Translations under genes and position numbers: made by a program
Notes under the pieces: generated by a model
The model's input: only the letters and a program-made list of their open reading frames with translations
What the model was told of the DNA's origin: nothing
The model's database searches: none
Shown here: one piece after another, positions 23,089-36,314 of the stretch
Position numbering within the stretch: position 1 is the stretch's first letter
Layout: the number at the start of each line of letters is the position of its first letter
NCBI GenBank assembly: GCA_030761205.1
Contig: JAULJL010000001.1
Coordinates: 42,883,645 to 42,947,644 of the forward strand
Source: Fremontodendron californicum
Lineage: Eukaryota > Streptophyta > Magnoliopsida > Malvales > Malvaceae
Direction: 5' to 3'
DNA length: 64,000 nt

Positions 23089-25298
23089 TAATTTTATGGT
23101 TGATCTTCCTTTTTGGATGTCTATGCATCTGTTTATCTGCATTCCTCAAAAACATATAGGCAGTCTGCAGAGGGAAAAGAACACATAATGGCTCCAATTA
23201 TGTAAAGCTTGTTAGTTAACTTGCTGTAATTTTGTGGTAACCTATTATCAGATTAATATCTTAAATCTCTAATATCAGATAGTATCATCATCAGGAATCT
23301 GTATCAGCAGTTCCCTAGGCAATCTAGTTAGAGGGGTGAAGAAATCTGGTTCACTATGGTTGGTTGGGCAAGTTTCTTTCATCTTTAAGTGCATGAGTCT
23401 CCGATTTCTTGATTGACATTATGTGCTTTTTCCTTCTTCAGTTAGTTATCTGCCTTTTCATACTTCTATAAAACCTTCTCAGTTGTAATTATTGGCATCT
23501 TTAAAGTAAATGTTAAGTGGAAATAACTGACAACTCTTAGGGCTTATTATGACAGTTTATTTAATCTCATTGCAGACAATGTGTCATAGCTCGGGAACTA
23601 ACAAAAATACATGAAGAGGTAGGTTTGTATTTTGTTTCTCATTATGTGTTTGTATACTACTTTCTCAAGTGTTTGGAAGATTTTATTTTATCGTTACCTA
23701 GCATATATGTGAATGATAACATAGCTTTTTTTTTTTCTTTTCTTTCTTTCAATAACTAAATTGTTAATGTTTATAACTTCAATCAGTAAGCATGTTCTGT
23801 TTTTTTATCACTTTCTTATGGAATGCATCTGATCAAAAACCAGTACAAGAGACCATTGCCTAAATGTTTTAGGTGGACCTGCTTTAGGCAAAAATTTTAA
23901 GAATAGGGCTTAAACTTAGGAGGCTTACTTTCTTTTGTTCGCACCTTTTTATGCGGGCTTTACTGGGCTAACATCATTTTATTTGGACCTTATGTCATCT
24001 GGCCTTATGTTTTAGGGCTTTATGGAGCCCATATAAATTCTATGGACTATTGAAGTAGTTTCTGATGATTGACCTTTGAGTATTGAGCTTACGAATGGAG
24101 AAAGTGTTGGTTTTGAGAATTGAGTTTTTCTTTCAATGTTCTTTCCATTCTCTTCAAGCTTTACTTCATTGTGTTCTTCACCCCACATTGGAATTGCTCT
24201 TGTTTGCAATAATGCTTGGAAGACCGGAGGAAAAAATATGAATGTACTTTACTGTTCGTAGTCTACAGAACTTTATCTAAGGTTGAAGCAGAACTTCGTT
24301 GTTTTAACACTTCTATTATATGTTATGAGTTGAAGTTGTCTGCATAAATATTTCCATTGGACTTTCGTTTGTGGAAGTAAATAGAAGATATTTATGAGTG
24401 ATATCCAGCTATTTGGCATCTGTCAATTCGTACCTCAACTTTTTATATGTGCAACACTGATTCATTCTGTTATTGAACTTATACCCAGTCGAAATTTTGG
24501 TGGTTTGACCTAGAAGTCTAGCACTTGAACCCTATATGTTGGAATGACTCATTAGCTCATCACACACTGCCACTTGATGTAATATTTTCTGTCATTTGAC
24601 CATCGACTGCAAGGATTTGGAGATCTTATTTTACGGAAATACAATAAAAGTGCTTACGTAATTGGTTTGAGTAGGCATGCCAACCTTTTTTAATCAAACT
24701 TTTGTGATGAAGGGAAGTTTTATGTGTGCTGAATCCATTAACGAGTGTGACCTTGTTTTACTTTGTGGATTTTTCTTTATACGATCCTTTATTTAGTAAT
24801 GAAGATGATTAATTCTGGCAGTTTTGGCGGGGCACTCTGGGGAAAGCGAAAGAAGCTTTTTTAACTCACCAGCCAAAGGGAGAAATTACCCTCTTGATTG
24901 AGGGCAATTCAAATTGCAGTGTGGAAACTCCATCAGAGTGTCAGTTAGAAAATGACCTGAGAGAATTGATCTCCGGTGGCCATAGTCTTTCCTCAGTATG
25001 ATTTCTTTCACTATCTTCACATTTTATAAAATTTATATCTGGCAAAGGCTTCATGTAGATTCCTTATGTGTGACCGTGTCGCTATGAAGTAGATTCCATT
25101 TAGATATTATGAAATTCTCAGGAAGCTAATCTTTGGAAGAATGTTCCCCATTGTTTTTATATGATAAATAATTGAATATGATGTACATTGCAGGCAGTAA
25201 AATTGGTGGCTGAAGGAACATCAATGAAAAAGAAGATGATATATTCACTTGCCTTGAGAAAATTTGCAAAGAAAACTGAGGCAGAGGATTCAAATTAA
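21624..25298 (+). CDS. Organellar RsmI-type rRNA 2'-O-methyltransferase
   Basis: Nine exons can be placed: 21624-21839, 21932-21999, 22080-22176, 22271-22399, 22531-22639, 22726-22870, 23576-23618, 24822-24995 and 25194-25298. Every phase agrees and the product is 361 aa. The first 70 or so residues are rich in S, R, T and F and poor in acidic residues, as expected of a plastid or mitochondrial transit peptide. The rest is a tetrapyrrole-methylase-fold (SAM-dependent) enzyme with the RsmI signatures YLVGTPIGNLEDIT, LSEDTRHSGKLL, LISDAGMPGISDPG, IPIPGPSAFLTALS and KGEITLLIEG. Bacterial RsmI methylates the 2'-OH of C1402 in 16S rRNA; an organellar 16S rRNA target is inferred. The start at 21624 is the first ATG of the frame. 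Intron 6 (705 bp) holds a long poly(T) run near 23056-23082, and intron 7 is about 1.2 kb. Confidence 0.93.
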
Positions 25299-26692
25299 TG
25301 CCAATCATGCTGTGACATTAAATCCTAGCTGCTTCTAACTCATTCTGCTAAGGTTAAAATAAGAACACCACTTACCCCTTTTGACCTATTCAATTTAACT
25401 TCTTGCTTGAACTGGGACTATCCAGTGCTAGGCTATTTCTCCTTTCCCCCCTCATTTTTGGATGTCGAGGGTGCCTTGGTTAGAGTAAAAGTTAAACAAG
25501 TAGTTTACAAGTCCTATATTTGCTACAGAGCAGGTCATATCAAAGTTATGAAGCAGTAATTATAGATGAAGTACTTTCAGTTTGCCAAAGTTTAATTGAT
25601 AGTCACTGAATCCATCATCTCTGAATTACTATTTCTCCTGTGATTTTATTGATGATAATAGTTGGATCTCCAAATTGTTCACCAGTTGCTTAGGTTATGA
25701 TACCAGCTCATAAAATACATATAACAAGCACAAAAGAAAAGGGTTTCAACTTTCAACAGCAGATTTAATTAAATTTTCACGCCCTTTAAAATCTTTCTGT
25801 AAGTCTCTCTACCTACCCTTAATTGTTCATTTTTCATTCTTTTTCTTGTCTGTTTCTGCGAGGGAAAAAAAACTATGACCATGTCACTTTAAACGTCACG
25901 TTTAACCGTGCCCACTAATCATGATAGGAAAGGATTCAAAGCACTTTTCTATCATGTCATGTCTTACGAATAACCACTGCTTGACAAGGTTTTTTCGCTT
26001 TTATTTTTTCTGATATGACGTTGCCAATCCTGTCTTGTTTGCAAGTGTCCCTTGGAACGCGACAAATTTATAATCAAGTGAATCCTGCACAACTTAGATG
26101 AAAACATGGGATAACCCAAATCAAATATTCTTGCAGATCTACTTCTCTGTAGTCTTAATATCATCTGAAATACTGAAACTTATAAACTGCCTTTTTTTAC
26201 AAACTAGATTCATAATTACAGGTCCTAAAAAAGGAGGGTAAAAACAGCAAATCGCTAATCCACGCTGGATGGAACTGTGGAACCAGCTGAGCTAAGAAGC
26301 TGCAGACAAGATCCAGAAGGCAATCAGTTGGGGCGGTCGGGATCAGATCACGAACATTGCACTGCAATTACAATGACATTACATGTGCCCTGCAAGATTA
26401 TAGGGCCCCCCCTTTAAATCAATCCTCCTCTTTCCCCCGTCTGATATCAAGCCCCCCAGAAAACAACTTCTGAACTGCATCCCAGCGCCAAAAAGTCCCC
26501 CCCTTCCTAATCACATTAATACTAATCCTCCCCAGTCTCTAATCCAAATTCAAACCCTCTTTCCAATTTGCCTTGGTTAACTAAAATATCATCATTTTCC
26601 CTTTTATGCCATTTCTATGTACAACAAGAACGAGAGTGTTCCTAAGTCAGTACGTTAATGTCTGTTTCTAGCTTTGTTTGTATCAATGGCCA
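25299..26692. other. Spacer between two convergent genes
   Basis: This holds the 3' UTRs of the RsmI-type gene (+) and the cytokinin dehydrogenase gene (-). The part at about 26210-26690 is C-rich on the + strand, with several CCCCCC-type runs, and looks like the 3' UTR of the minus-strand gene. No further gene is seen. Confidence 0.4.
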
Positions 26693-29600
26693 TCACCATG
26701 AAGCCATATTCGAAGAGGAAAGGAAGTTGGGTGTGAAAATCTGTTGGCCTGAGGCCAAAATGTGCCTTGGGTCATATTCCATTTTCATTTGATAGAACCG
26801 ATCCCACTTCTTGCCAAAGTGGTCCATCCAGTCCTCTTGTGTAGTGTAATGAGGTAAATACTGCTTCACATTGATCCCATCATCATCACAGAATCTGAGA
26901 ATCTGACGGTTCTGATTGGTCAGGTACTCCAAGCTCTGGGTCTCCTCCCCATTATCCAAGGCTGATCTTAGAAATGCCACAAGGTAAAACACATCCTCAT
27001 CGGGCGTCACCACCGAGCTCCTATGGTCCCATCTGCACCATATCACAAAACAACGCATTAGCATTCAGCGCAAATGCACAGCATTTTTGCATAGTAAAAG
27101 ACATGTTATGTTTTCGGAGCATCGTTTGTGTGTGGAAAACTGGAAATGGTAGTTGAGATTTGATGGTTTTGAACGAATCAAAGGGATCCAGGCTTTGGGG
27201 GGTGATTGGTCTTTAATCTGTACTAACGGCTATGTTTCTGGAACTATTTTCTAACAAGACATGGATACTTTCCCATCAGTGGGACCCTGGGAGAAGATCT
27301 CCTGACACGAGAATCTTCCCACTTGGATTCATTTCCGTCGACTTGTTGGATTCCAGTCAACCAAAGAGCTAAAGTGTTTATCAATCCTAGCTGGCCTTGA
27401 TCACTAAAAATATTCATCTCTTGGCGTTGGGAGCATCTGCATGTTGCCCCACGTGTTTTCCTTTCTGATGCAGTGCTATGTGTCACGATCTTGTGTCAGG
27501 ACCACCATAGTCGAATTACTCATGGCACTACCTGATTTTTTTTTTTACCACCCTTTTCTTCTTCATCTTCTTTTCCACTATAGAACTATGAATTTAATTA
27601 CCTGATAGAAGTAGATACCTCTCCTTTTCAGAACGAGACCTTGACTGTGAATATGGTAAATCAGGCTCGTCAACGTCGAATGTAAATTAACTTTCGGTTG
27701 CCGATATATTGGTGATTCCTTACTTAGTGACTGTAGAGGTTCTAAAATAATTGTTTTGAACTTTGAAGTGAAGGAAAACTCTCAGGAAAGCTGGAAACTT
27801 TGAAAATTGTATTGCCGACACTCTTATCTCTATGTCTTTGTATATAAGGATTTGTAGCTTCGTAAGGTCAAAGGCTTTGATTATGGATTTGTATATGGAT
27901 GAAGACATAAATTAGTATGCATATATTATGTACAATAATTCATAGTACTGATCACATGTATAATTAAGTTAATTGTATTGTAAAAATTATGTTAGAAATA
28001 CGGAAGGGTGAACTTCAACATCTTCATAATGCATGGCCTAAGTGGGCATGGGCCATGGTGGGCCATGAGAAGATAATATTTGCATGTTTCATGCATGAAA
28101 TGCTTGGTGTAAAAAGGACAGGAGCAATGATATAACAATGGATTCTCCAAAGCTTACTTGTTTTTGTTCATTGGGTAGATGAGAATTGGCCCACTCGTTT
28201 TATTTTTCCCCAAAATGCCCTTGAAGACTCCCTTATCGAAGTCAGCCATCTGTGATTTGGGGACAAAAAGGTTTAGCCATGGGTGTGGAACCTCCCACAA
28301 ACCCTTGGACCGGAGCTTCAACTCGGCCTTGTGGACCCGGTCCAAGAAATCCACATACGGCAAATCAGTTGTAAAGACTGATGATGATATAAAATTTAAT
28401 TTCTTCAACAAAGACTCTACTTCCTGCATTAAAAAAAAAAATTTGCTGTCATTTTAAAACAATATAACATTAGAATATATATATATAAAAAAAAAAAAAA
28501 AAAAGCTGCAACCAAACCAAACAGGTGCTTTTGTCAGGATAAGTTCGATTCCAATCAGTTCTTTTAATTAACTCCGGGAAGATAGATTAATTAGAGGAGA
28601 ATAATTTGGTGAGTGGACCATGAACGGTGTTAATGTAATATTATTATTGTGATTATGTAATCAATGTAATATATTAAGCAGTATGATATTATACTTTGGG
28701 TTATGATATCGTATCAACATAATTATGGTGTTTTTTTTCAAAGTTATAAAAGACATTCATATACAGTTTTCTTAGGCCAGTGAATGAAAGAATTATTTTT
28801 CTTCTAACACTCTTGTAACAGATTTTGACCATCACAATGCTATTCAAATTGCTCATAATAATGTGTTTTATGAGTATATCAAGTATATTGAGAATGATTG
28901 TCTTCGGCTATCGATTTACACTAGGGATTATTCTTTTGACCTACATGTCTTTTTCAAATCAAACTACTGATATTTTTATCAAGATACATTTTTTTGATCA
29001 TTTTTAAGATTCATTTAACAAACTCAAGCTGACATCTAAAATACCATTTTGAGTTTGAAAGATGTTAATGTAATATTCGTGCAATTATGCAGTTAGCGTA
29101 ATATATATAAAACTCTTATACAATTTTTTTTAAGTGAAAGGAAGAACTCCTTTTCTTATGACATACGACTTAGATTTAATAATTAATTCACTAATAAATA
29201 TCATTAATGACGGATAAAGAAAGAGGAGGAGGCTTGTTGAAAAAGCAAGGGTCAAAGGTGATATACCTGATCAATAGTATCAGCAGTAGATTCATGGTAG
29301 TTCTTGGTGACTTCCAAGCAATACAAAACGCCTCCATTAGCCCCAAGGGAGGAAATTTTGACAGGGTTTCGAGGGGAAAAAAAGGACGACCTCCAATTGT
29401 TAATGAGGCCTTCGTCTACAATCACGAAACCTTCAACATAGTCGAATTTTTGGCTACCTGGTTGTGCATGCAAAGAAATCAGATGTTCTTGGTCCCTGGT
29501 AAAAGCCGAAAAATTGGAATACAGTACCCTGATCCACCTCACCTACAGTAATAAAAAAAAAAAGGAAACCCAGGAAAGAAAAGAAAAAAAAAACCACGTT

Positions 29601-31698
29601 AGAGGCAAAAACAACATTGCCAGCTTTAGAATTAGCCGTTTAAGATTTTTTTCTCTTAAAATCTTAATTATATTTTATTTAGTTAAATATAAATACAATA
29701 AAAATAGAAGTAAAATATTAAAGTTATAATTGATTGTTTCTTTTATTATTTATTTATTTATTTACTTACTATTTGGTTCTTCAAAAATTACTTTCAAATA
29801 AAAAATTATAATTAATTTAAGTAATTAGTAGAAGTAGAATCACATTATTCGCTAAACAAATTACATATTTTATTTATAAATCTTAAAAAATATCAATTGA
29901 TTTTTATCTAAATATGCATTTTTTTAAAAGAAAAAACAAGTAGTACAATATAATAGAAACAAGAAGTCAAGAACCACCATCAAAGCCTATAAAGAATGAA
30001 ACATGAAAATCTATTTGTTTTTACGACGTGGAGCTTGGCTAGCAAAAGCACATGTGTGAAAAGCTATAAAGCATGTTTTTTTTTTTTTCTCCATCTCATC
30101 CTCCCACAATCAGATTTCCACTTCTAAAACCGGTTTTGAGATTTAAAAGCTAGATGACATGGCTTCCTAGAAGTTCGACTGTTGAAATGGGATGCCGTAC
30201 AGCCCTAGCATTCCCCGGCTAGGAAATTGTAAAAGTTTCGTCTCCCACTCTAGGACCAACCAAAACCCATTTTTTAACAAGTTTATATAAATAGAAAAAG
30301 ATGATATGAATATGTTATTTCAAATCAATATATATTTGTTTTTATTCATATTATGTCACATAATTAAATTATTAAAAAAGTTAATTATCTATTACAAGAA
30401 TCACTAATAAATTAATAATATAAATATTTATCATTTAATTATTATATATAATGTATAATAAATAATTAATTTTTTTTAATAATTTAATTATATGACATGA
30501 ATGAAAAAGATATATAATCATAAACTAACTCTTTCATACCATCCTTCATATAAATAATGCTCAAAAGAAAGAGAGAGAGAGACATACCCTTTGTGGAGCT
30601 GGCTCAAGAGAAATTCTAGCTCTGGTGATAATTCCAAATTGTCCTAAACCGCCAAGAACAGCATGAAACAGCTCTGAGTTCTGTTCTTCTGAGCATGTCA
30701 AAAGCTCGCCTTTTCCTGTTCAGAAATAGGTCAAATACAGTTAAAAGTATATTCAGAAAACATAATCAAAACCCATCATGCAAATGCATCGAAAAAGATT
30801 AATCTGTAAACTTGTAATAGTAAAACAGTAAAAATGATGCATCCCGTACCAAACACACCGTACATGATATGCTAAAGAGTCAAAGACAGACAAAACTATC
30901 TTAATGGTATTTCATGTCCAAAAACAAAAACAAAAAAAGCATTTTAAAGTTCATAATTAAGACAACCCACATCAGAAAGACATTTAAAAACGTTAAGAGA
31001 AAATCTAAACTCTTAGGAGTTATATATAACTTTCTTTCTTTTACAAAAAATGAAAGGAGCTGTGACGAGAAACGAGCATGCAAAGTTAAAAGAAATAAAC
31101 CTGTAACAACGTCAAGCTCGTAGACATTGCTAATTTGTGGACCATGGTTGAAAGCTTGGCCACTAATTCCAGCATTTGACAAAGTCCCACCAACAGAAAG
31201 GTACAAGTAATCGGTCCATGATTTTGGTGCGAGTCCATACTCTAGGGTACTCTTCAATACATCTATCCACAGCTCCCCACCCCACACGTCCACGTACCTG
31301 TCTCGAGCCCAAACTCTAGGCTGAGGTGGCTTCCTCCCTGAGGCCAGCCCACTCCCCCCTTTCGACCCACTCATCTGAATCACAACCCCGTTTGTGGTCT
31401 GAGCCTGTCCGTTTATGGAATGCCCGTGTCCCCTAGCCGACACGGTGAACCCGTGGTTTGACCCGTAGGCTGCTTTGACAAGCTGAGCTACGTCCTGAGC
31501 CGAAGACGGATGCAAGACCGCGAGAGGCTCAGCTCGGGTGAGCAACCCGAAATCGAGAGAAGCGGATTCCACTTCGGTGGGGTCAACGCTGAGTTGACCG
31601 TCAACACCCAGGCGGAGAAGCTCAGTGGGGTCAAGGGTCAATCCCACAGTGACAATCAATCTACAAATAGCAAAGGTTAAAAGAAGCTTAGTTGCCAT
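26693..31698 (-). CDS. CKX5: Cytokinin dehydrogenase (cytokinin oxidase), CKX5 type
   Basis: Five exons on the minus strand are 31101-31698, 30588-30715, 29267-29542, 28158-28423 and 26693-27032. Phases match and give 535 aa. The enzyme oxidatively cleaves the isoprenoid side chain of cytokinins, using covalently bound FAD. The N-terminus (MATKLLLTFAICRLIVTVGL) is a hydrophobic signal peptide, so secretion or the apoplast/ER is expected. The flavin-linking motif GHGHS sits in SARGHGHSINGQ, followed by VDVWGGELWIDVL, SWTDYLYLSVGGTLSNAG and GLGQFGIITRARISLEP. The C-terminal substrate domain has WEVPHPWLNLFVP, SGPILIYPMNK, LPHY and FDPRHILA-like YDPRHILA. Sequence style is closest to Arabidopsis CKX5 as remembered, including the LLTFAIC start. 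I chose the ATG at 31698 because it directly precedes the signal peptide; an in-frame upstream ATG would add 23 charged residues. Confidence 0.94.
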
Positions 31699-32450
31699 AT
31701 CAAAGAACAATGCTTCTTCTTCCCCTTGTTTTTTTTGCTGCCGCAAGAAATGGGTTCTTTGTAACAATGAAATGAATATATAGAGAAAGAAAAAGGGAAA
31801 ACAAAGGTATTTAAAGGGGGATAAGGAGGACAGGAAAGTGATGAGAAAAGGAACAAAATCTTTGGTGGCAGCGTTAACGTAAGCCCGGATAACACTTTAA
31901 AGATTTATTTCAACAATCAACATGCACAGATTCCTCTCCTTTCTTTGTTTTCTTTCTTTTTTCACGTTGGGTATAGAGATAAAACGGTGGGTTGAACGCA
32001 AACGAGGATTTCAAGAGAAAAAAGAAGGGTTTTTTTTTCTTGTTGTTGCTGAAGCGTCTGGCTTGTATGGAGAGAAACAGAAGTTCTGAGTCTGACTATA
32101 TGTCGCTCTTTTTTGTGTCTAGGATATGAGATACAGGTTCTAAATTTATAGGTCAAAAGGGTGGCGTGAGGTTGTGCCATATGGAGAGACACGTGGCCAT
32201 TCACGTGCGAGGAGTGGGGAGACACGTGTGGGAGAGAGAGACAGAGAGTGAGTGAGAGAAAGTGAGAAAGCCTGCCCCTTTCTTACGTACCGTTTGGAAG
32301 GGGAATAGATGTGGGGTCCAGTTTTGGATACGGAGGATCTACGTGGGGTCCCAGGCTGCGGGTGGTTCACGTGGGTGCTGCTGCTCAGCTCGGCCGAGTT
32401 TGAAGCTGCTGCTGCAGCCGATGTTGATCCTCTTCATCAAATGAGAGTTT
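31699..32450 (-). promoter_or_regulatory. Promoter region of the CKX5-type gene
   Basis: Two TATA-like words on the minus strand lie close upstream of the ATG, around 31777-31785 (CTATATATT) and 31808-31817 (TTTAAATACC). The distal part holds a G-box cluster, listed separately. Core promoter assignment is by motif and distance only. Confidence 0.4.
32190..32373. promoter_or_regulatory. Cluster of four G-boxes upstream of the CKX5-type gene
   Basis: The palindrome CACGTG occurs at 32190-32195, 32202-32207, 32223-32228 and 32368-32373. A further ACGTGG core lies at 32341-32346. They are about 490-675 bp upstream of the CKX5-type ATG. G-boxes are bound by bHLH (for example PIF) and bZIP (for example ABF/HY5) factors; use by this gene is inferred. 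Confidence 0.6.
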
Positions 32451-34230
32451 GAAAACCAATATTGATATACTGTCATAATCTCTATATTCACCACTTATTT
32501 GTATTTCAAATTGTCTAAACTTATTTTCCTAAACGATTTTAATAGTGTATTCTTTACATCAGTACCACCTACTTGTTTCATTACGGTTTCTGATTATTCA
32601 TTTCCCATATTAAGTATACCATGGATAAACAACAAGTGGGGGGGTGGTGTTTTTGTTGGCTACTCAATTTAATTTATATAGTTTTAGTAAGAATTTGCCA
32701 AATTTCAGATGGGTTTTTCATTCTTGAGGGGTCACTATTAATTATTAATTAATTTCCATATTATTGGAATTAATCCGGGCCAATACTAAATAACGTACTC
32801 GAGGAAAATTTAATTCGAAGTTGACTTGCATTGCATGGCTCATTCTTGATTTAAAATATTTAACCAAGCAGACTTCGCATGCCTCCACAAATATTCAATA
32901 AACATAACTACTCTAAACCTTAAACTAATTAGATTAATCTTAGTGGTTTAATTAAGCTCATAAATATGGAAACAAAGGGTTGAATTCCAAATTCACCAAA
33001 TATATTTATAGTTATAGATAGATAAATAGATATGCACAAATTTTCATGCTATCGAATTTAAAAATTAATTTATTTGATTCATGTAGTTATTTTTAAAAGA
33101 TCATATTCAATAAATTTAAAATTTAAATATCAACATTTATAATTATTTTATTATTATTAAATTACGATATATTTTGTACCATTTTTTTTTTCATACTATG
33201 TGCGTTATTGTTGTCGTTGTTTCTGTAGCTGCAGCAAATATGGGGTTAGTTCCAATGAACCTTATACGATATGAATCGTTAGTTCATCAAAAGATTTGGA
33301 AAAAGAAGAGTATATATACCTTGAAATTCACGACAAAATTTACCCATTTCTTCCATGAGGACTTGAAATATTTCTTTTGCATAGGGAAACATGTGGGGAT
33401 TACAATGTCCCAAAAAGCATATTAATACAATTAAGTCATTGACGTGAACGTGTTTACTTTGATTACTATCATATCTTTTTAGTGAGTGTGAACAGTTTGA
33501 AGTGGGAATGAAGTGTTATTTTCTGGGATGATTCGTTACGATTGCCGATTGGAGGTCCAAAGTCTTGGATTGAACCAAACCTTCCCTAGACGTGTTGTTT
33601 GGTCAAATCAATGTTTTAAATGAGGGAAAAAAAATATTATTTCCAATTTATCTTTTAATCAATCTTTTTCTTTTACTCCATTTCACCCTGCATTATTTCC
33701 TGCAAACATGACATAAATTTTCAACTTTCCATCTCTAAGGCCTTGTATTTTTATATCTTTCTCACTTTGGCAATATCAAATACAACCAAAAACCATGACA
33801 TATGATTATGATGAGAAGAAAATTTCTTTGTTTTTTTCTCTTCACATGAATTGATATTTCACAGTGATTTATGTCCTTAAGACATGGGCAAGCAGCATGG
33901 CTCATTGTCTGTCATGACATGTCTCATATCCTTGCTTCAAACCTAACTGTATTCTTTTGTGCTTTTCATGGCAAGAGCGACACAATTCAACAAAAAGATT
34001 TCAAGTGGACAATTTGCATATGTCTTTAAATATATTATAAATTTGAACACCAAATTAAGTATTATCTTTTTTTGCTAAGCCAAGCAAATTAATATTATTA
34101 AAAGGAGTAATACAGCAGCCAAAGTTCAAAAACTTATCCCAAAAACTTATACAAAACAAAGAGCAAAAAAATTAATCCTAGCTGCAATAAACATATTGGA
34201 TCATTCTACATTCTCTTTAGCTAAAGCATC
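32451..34230. other. Gene-free spacer up to the CACTA element
   Basis: AT-rich, with no supported gene. A short frame at 33174-33425 has no recognisable features. The spacer ends at ATC (34228-34230), the target site of the CACTA insertion. Confidence 0.45.
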
Positions 34231-34795
34231 CACTACAAACAAATTGCCATATACTGACAGTTATCTATACCGACGGTCAATATCCGTCGGTAAAAGGTAT
34301 CTATACCGACGGATTTTTTTAACCGTCAGAATATACATAACATATACCGACGCCCCACTAGTCCGTTGCTATAGGTGTACCTATACCGACGGTCAATGAA
34401 AAACCGTTGGTATATACTACAAACAAATGGTAAAATACTGACACTTATCTATACCGACGGTCCAGACCCGTAGGTAAAACCTTTCTATTCCGACGGATTC
34501 TTTTAACCGTCAGAATAAACATAACATATACCGACGCCAAAATTATCCGTTGGTATAGGTATACCTATACCGACGGTCAGTATAAAACCGTTGTTATATA
34601 CACCACAAGCAAATTTAGGGTATATACTGACACTCATATATACCGACGGTCTGTTCCGTAGGTAAAAAGTGTCTATACCGACGCACAAATTATCCGTTGC
34701 TATAGATATATCTATACCGACGGTTTATGTAAAACCGTTGGTATAGGGTATCCTTTACCGACGGTTTTTTTTAATTTTTTCCGTCAGTAAAAATA
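34231..34795. repeat. 5' subterminal array of the CACTA element with triplicated end
   Basis: A unit of about 185 bp starting with the terminal sequence recurs at 34231, about 34416 (ACTACAAACAAATGG) and about 34601 (CACCACAAGCAAATT). Each unit holds several TATACCGACGG / CCGTCGGTATA words. Only the outermost copy has the perfect CACTA end. Confidence 0.8.
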
Positions 34796-34835
34796 GGGGA
34801 ATTTCAATTGTTTAAAGCAATACGACGTCGTTTTG

Positions 34836-35065
34836 CCGATTAGATCTCAAGGGCAAAAAAACCACCTGCCGATTCCCCCAAACCCCAAAAAAACACTTCA
34901 GCTCACTCCAATCTCCCTTGTCCACAGCCGCTCCCTTGTCCACAGCCGCTCACTCCATCTCCAATCTCCCTTGTCCACAGCCGATTAGATCTCAAGGGCA
35001 AAATAACCACCTGCCGATTCCTCCATCTCCCTTGTCCACAGCCGCTCACTCCAATTTTTCCTCTG
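34836..35065. repeat. Tandem repeat inside the CACTA element, period about 144 bp
   Basis: The phrase GCCGATTAGATCTCAAGGGC occurs at about 34836 and 34980. The phrase CTCCCTTGTCCACAGCCG occurs at least four times between 34910 and 35045. It resembles a duplicated leader of the element's original gene. Confidence 0.7.
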
Positions 35066-35945
35066 CTTAACTTTCAGGTATTTTCTTTGCATCTTTGCAT
35101 CTTTGTATCTTTTATCTTCTACTCTGGAATGGTCTACTTCTACTCTGGAATGCAGCTTATTGTTATACGCTTTCTCTGTACCACATTTGTAGCTTTTGAA
35201 GAACACTTCAGCTCGTCAAATATCAAAAACTGCATCTGCTCTGGAACTGTTTCATCAGACATTACAACAGGTTAGTTACCATTCAACAAAAATTTTGCTA
35301 CTTTAGATTGTTCCAAAGCTGAATTTGTTCCATGTTGAATCTGGTGCTCATGCTGCTAGGAACGCTATGTGACTTTACTATATGGCTATTATGGGTTTCA
35401 AGGATGCATATTTTAATATGGGGGTTTGTTTTTGGTTATCTGATCTTTTTTTGATGGACTTCAATTTTGTTTATATTGGTCTCTATCTTCTGGTCTCAAC
35501 TTGCAAATGCTTTATTTGGGGCTAGAGGGTTTATTGTAGTCTGATTTTATGTCAGATAATTATAAGTTTCTACTGGTCTGTGTTCTCATGCTTTTAGGGA
35601 GTCAAGTTCTCATGTCTTAATGATTTTTGGATTGTTTTTTATCCCCTTATTTGAGTGGCTCTCTTTGGGGGTGTTTTTGGCTCACTTGGTTTGCTTTTTG
35701 TATTTTCTCTAATTTAAGTTTGTTGAGTTCCATAGAAGTTGAGGGGCTACACTTTGTTTTGTCATTGCCTCATTGGTGCTTTTTGGATGGAAGTTGATTG
35801 TTCTCACAGTCTCTTTTTTGGTTATGTTTATTGGCCTATTTTATGTCAAATTTAGTGTGCTGGAGGATGTTGTGGGTTCTAAATCTTGGTTACTGTGATC
35901 TGTGTGGCATTAACATATACAACTAATCAACTAATTAAACTACAG

Positions 35946-36020
35946 TGGAAGTAGAAACTAAGGGATATAAACAGCCACTGCCGAAGAGCCAAGCTTTTTA
36001 CTTCCATCAAAACAAGCCAG
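35946..36020 (+). other. Exon-like fragment of unknown origin inside the CACTA element
   Basis: A 75-nt stretch between an AG acceptor (TTAAACTACAG) and a GT donor (CCAG|GTGCC) is open in one frame. It encodes a protein-like segment including KQPLPKSQAFYFHQNKP. I do not recognise it. It could be a piece of the element's own gene or a second captured exon. Confidence 0.3.
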
Positions 36021-36314
36021 GTGCCTCGGATTAGAGTTTATTAAAATATGAATTTGATAGGAAGAGACTAAAACTTCTGCTCTGGTTGCTTGCTCTCTTT
36101 CCCTACTTTCTTTATCTCTAGTATAAGGTGTCCAAATCCTTCAGTCTTGTTTATCTCATGTTTTATGAAACTTAAGAGAGTTATGTATGAAATTCATTGC
36201 AATAATCACCTCTTGTACTAGGGTGGCACCTCTTTCGTGGCCTTTTCATAACTCTCCACGTACACAATCAAGAAAACTATAGTAAAATAACGAGCTGATA
36301 AACAGATTCTTTAC

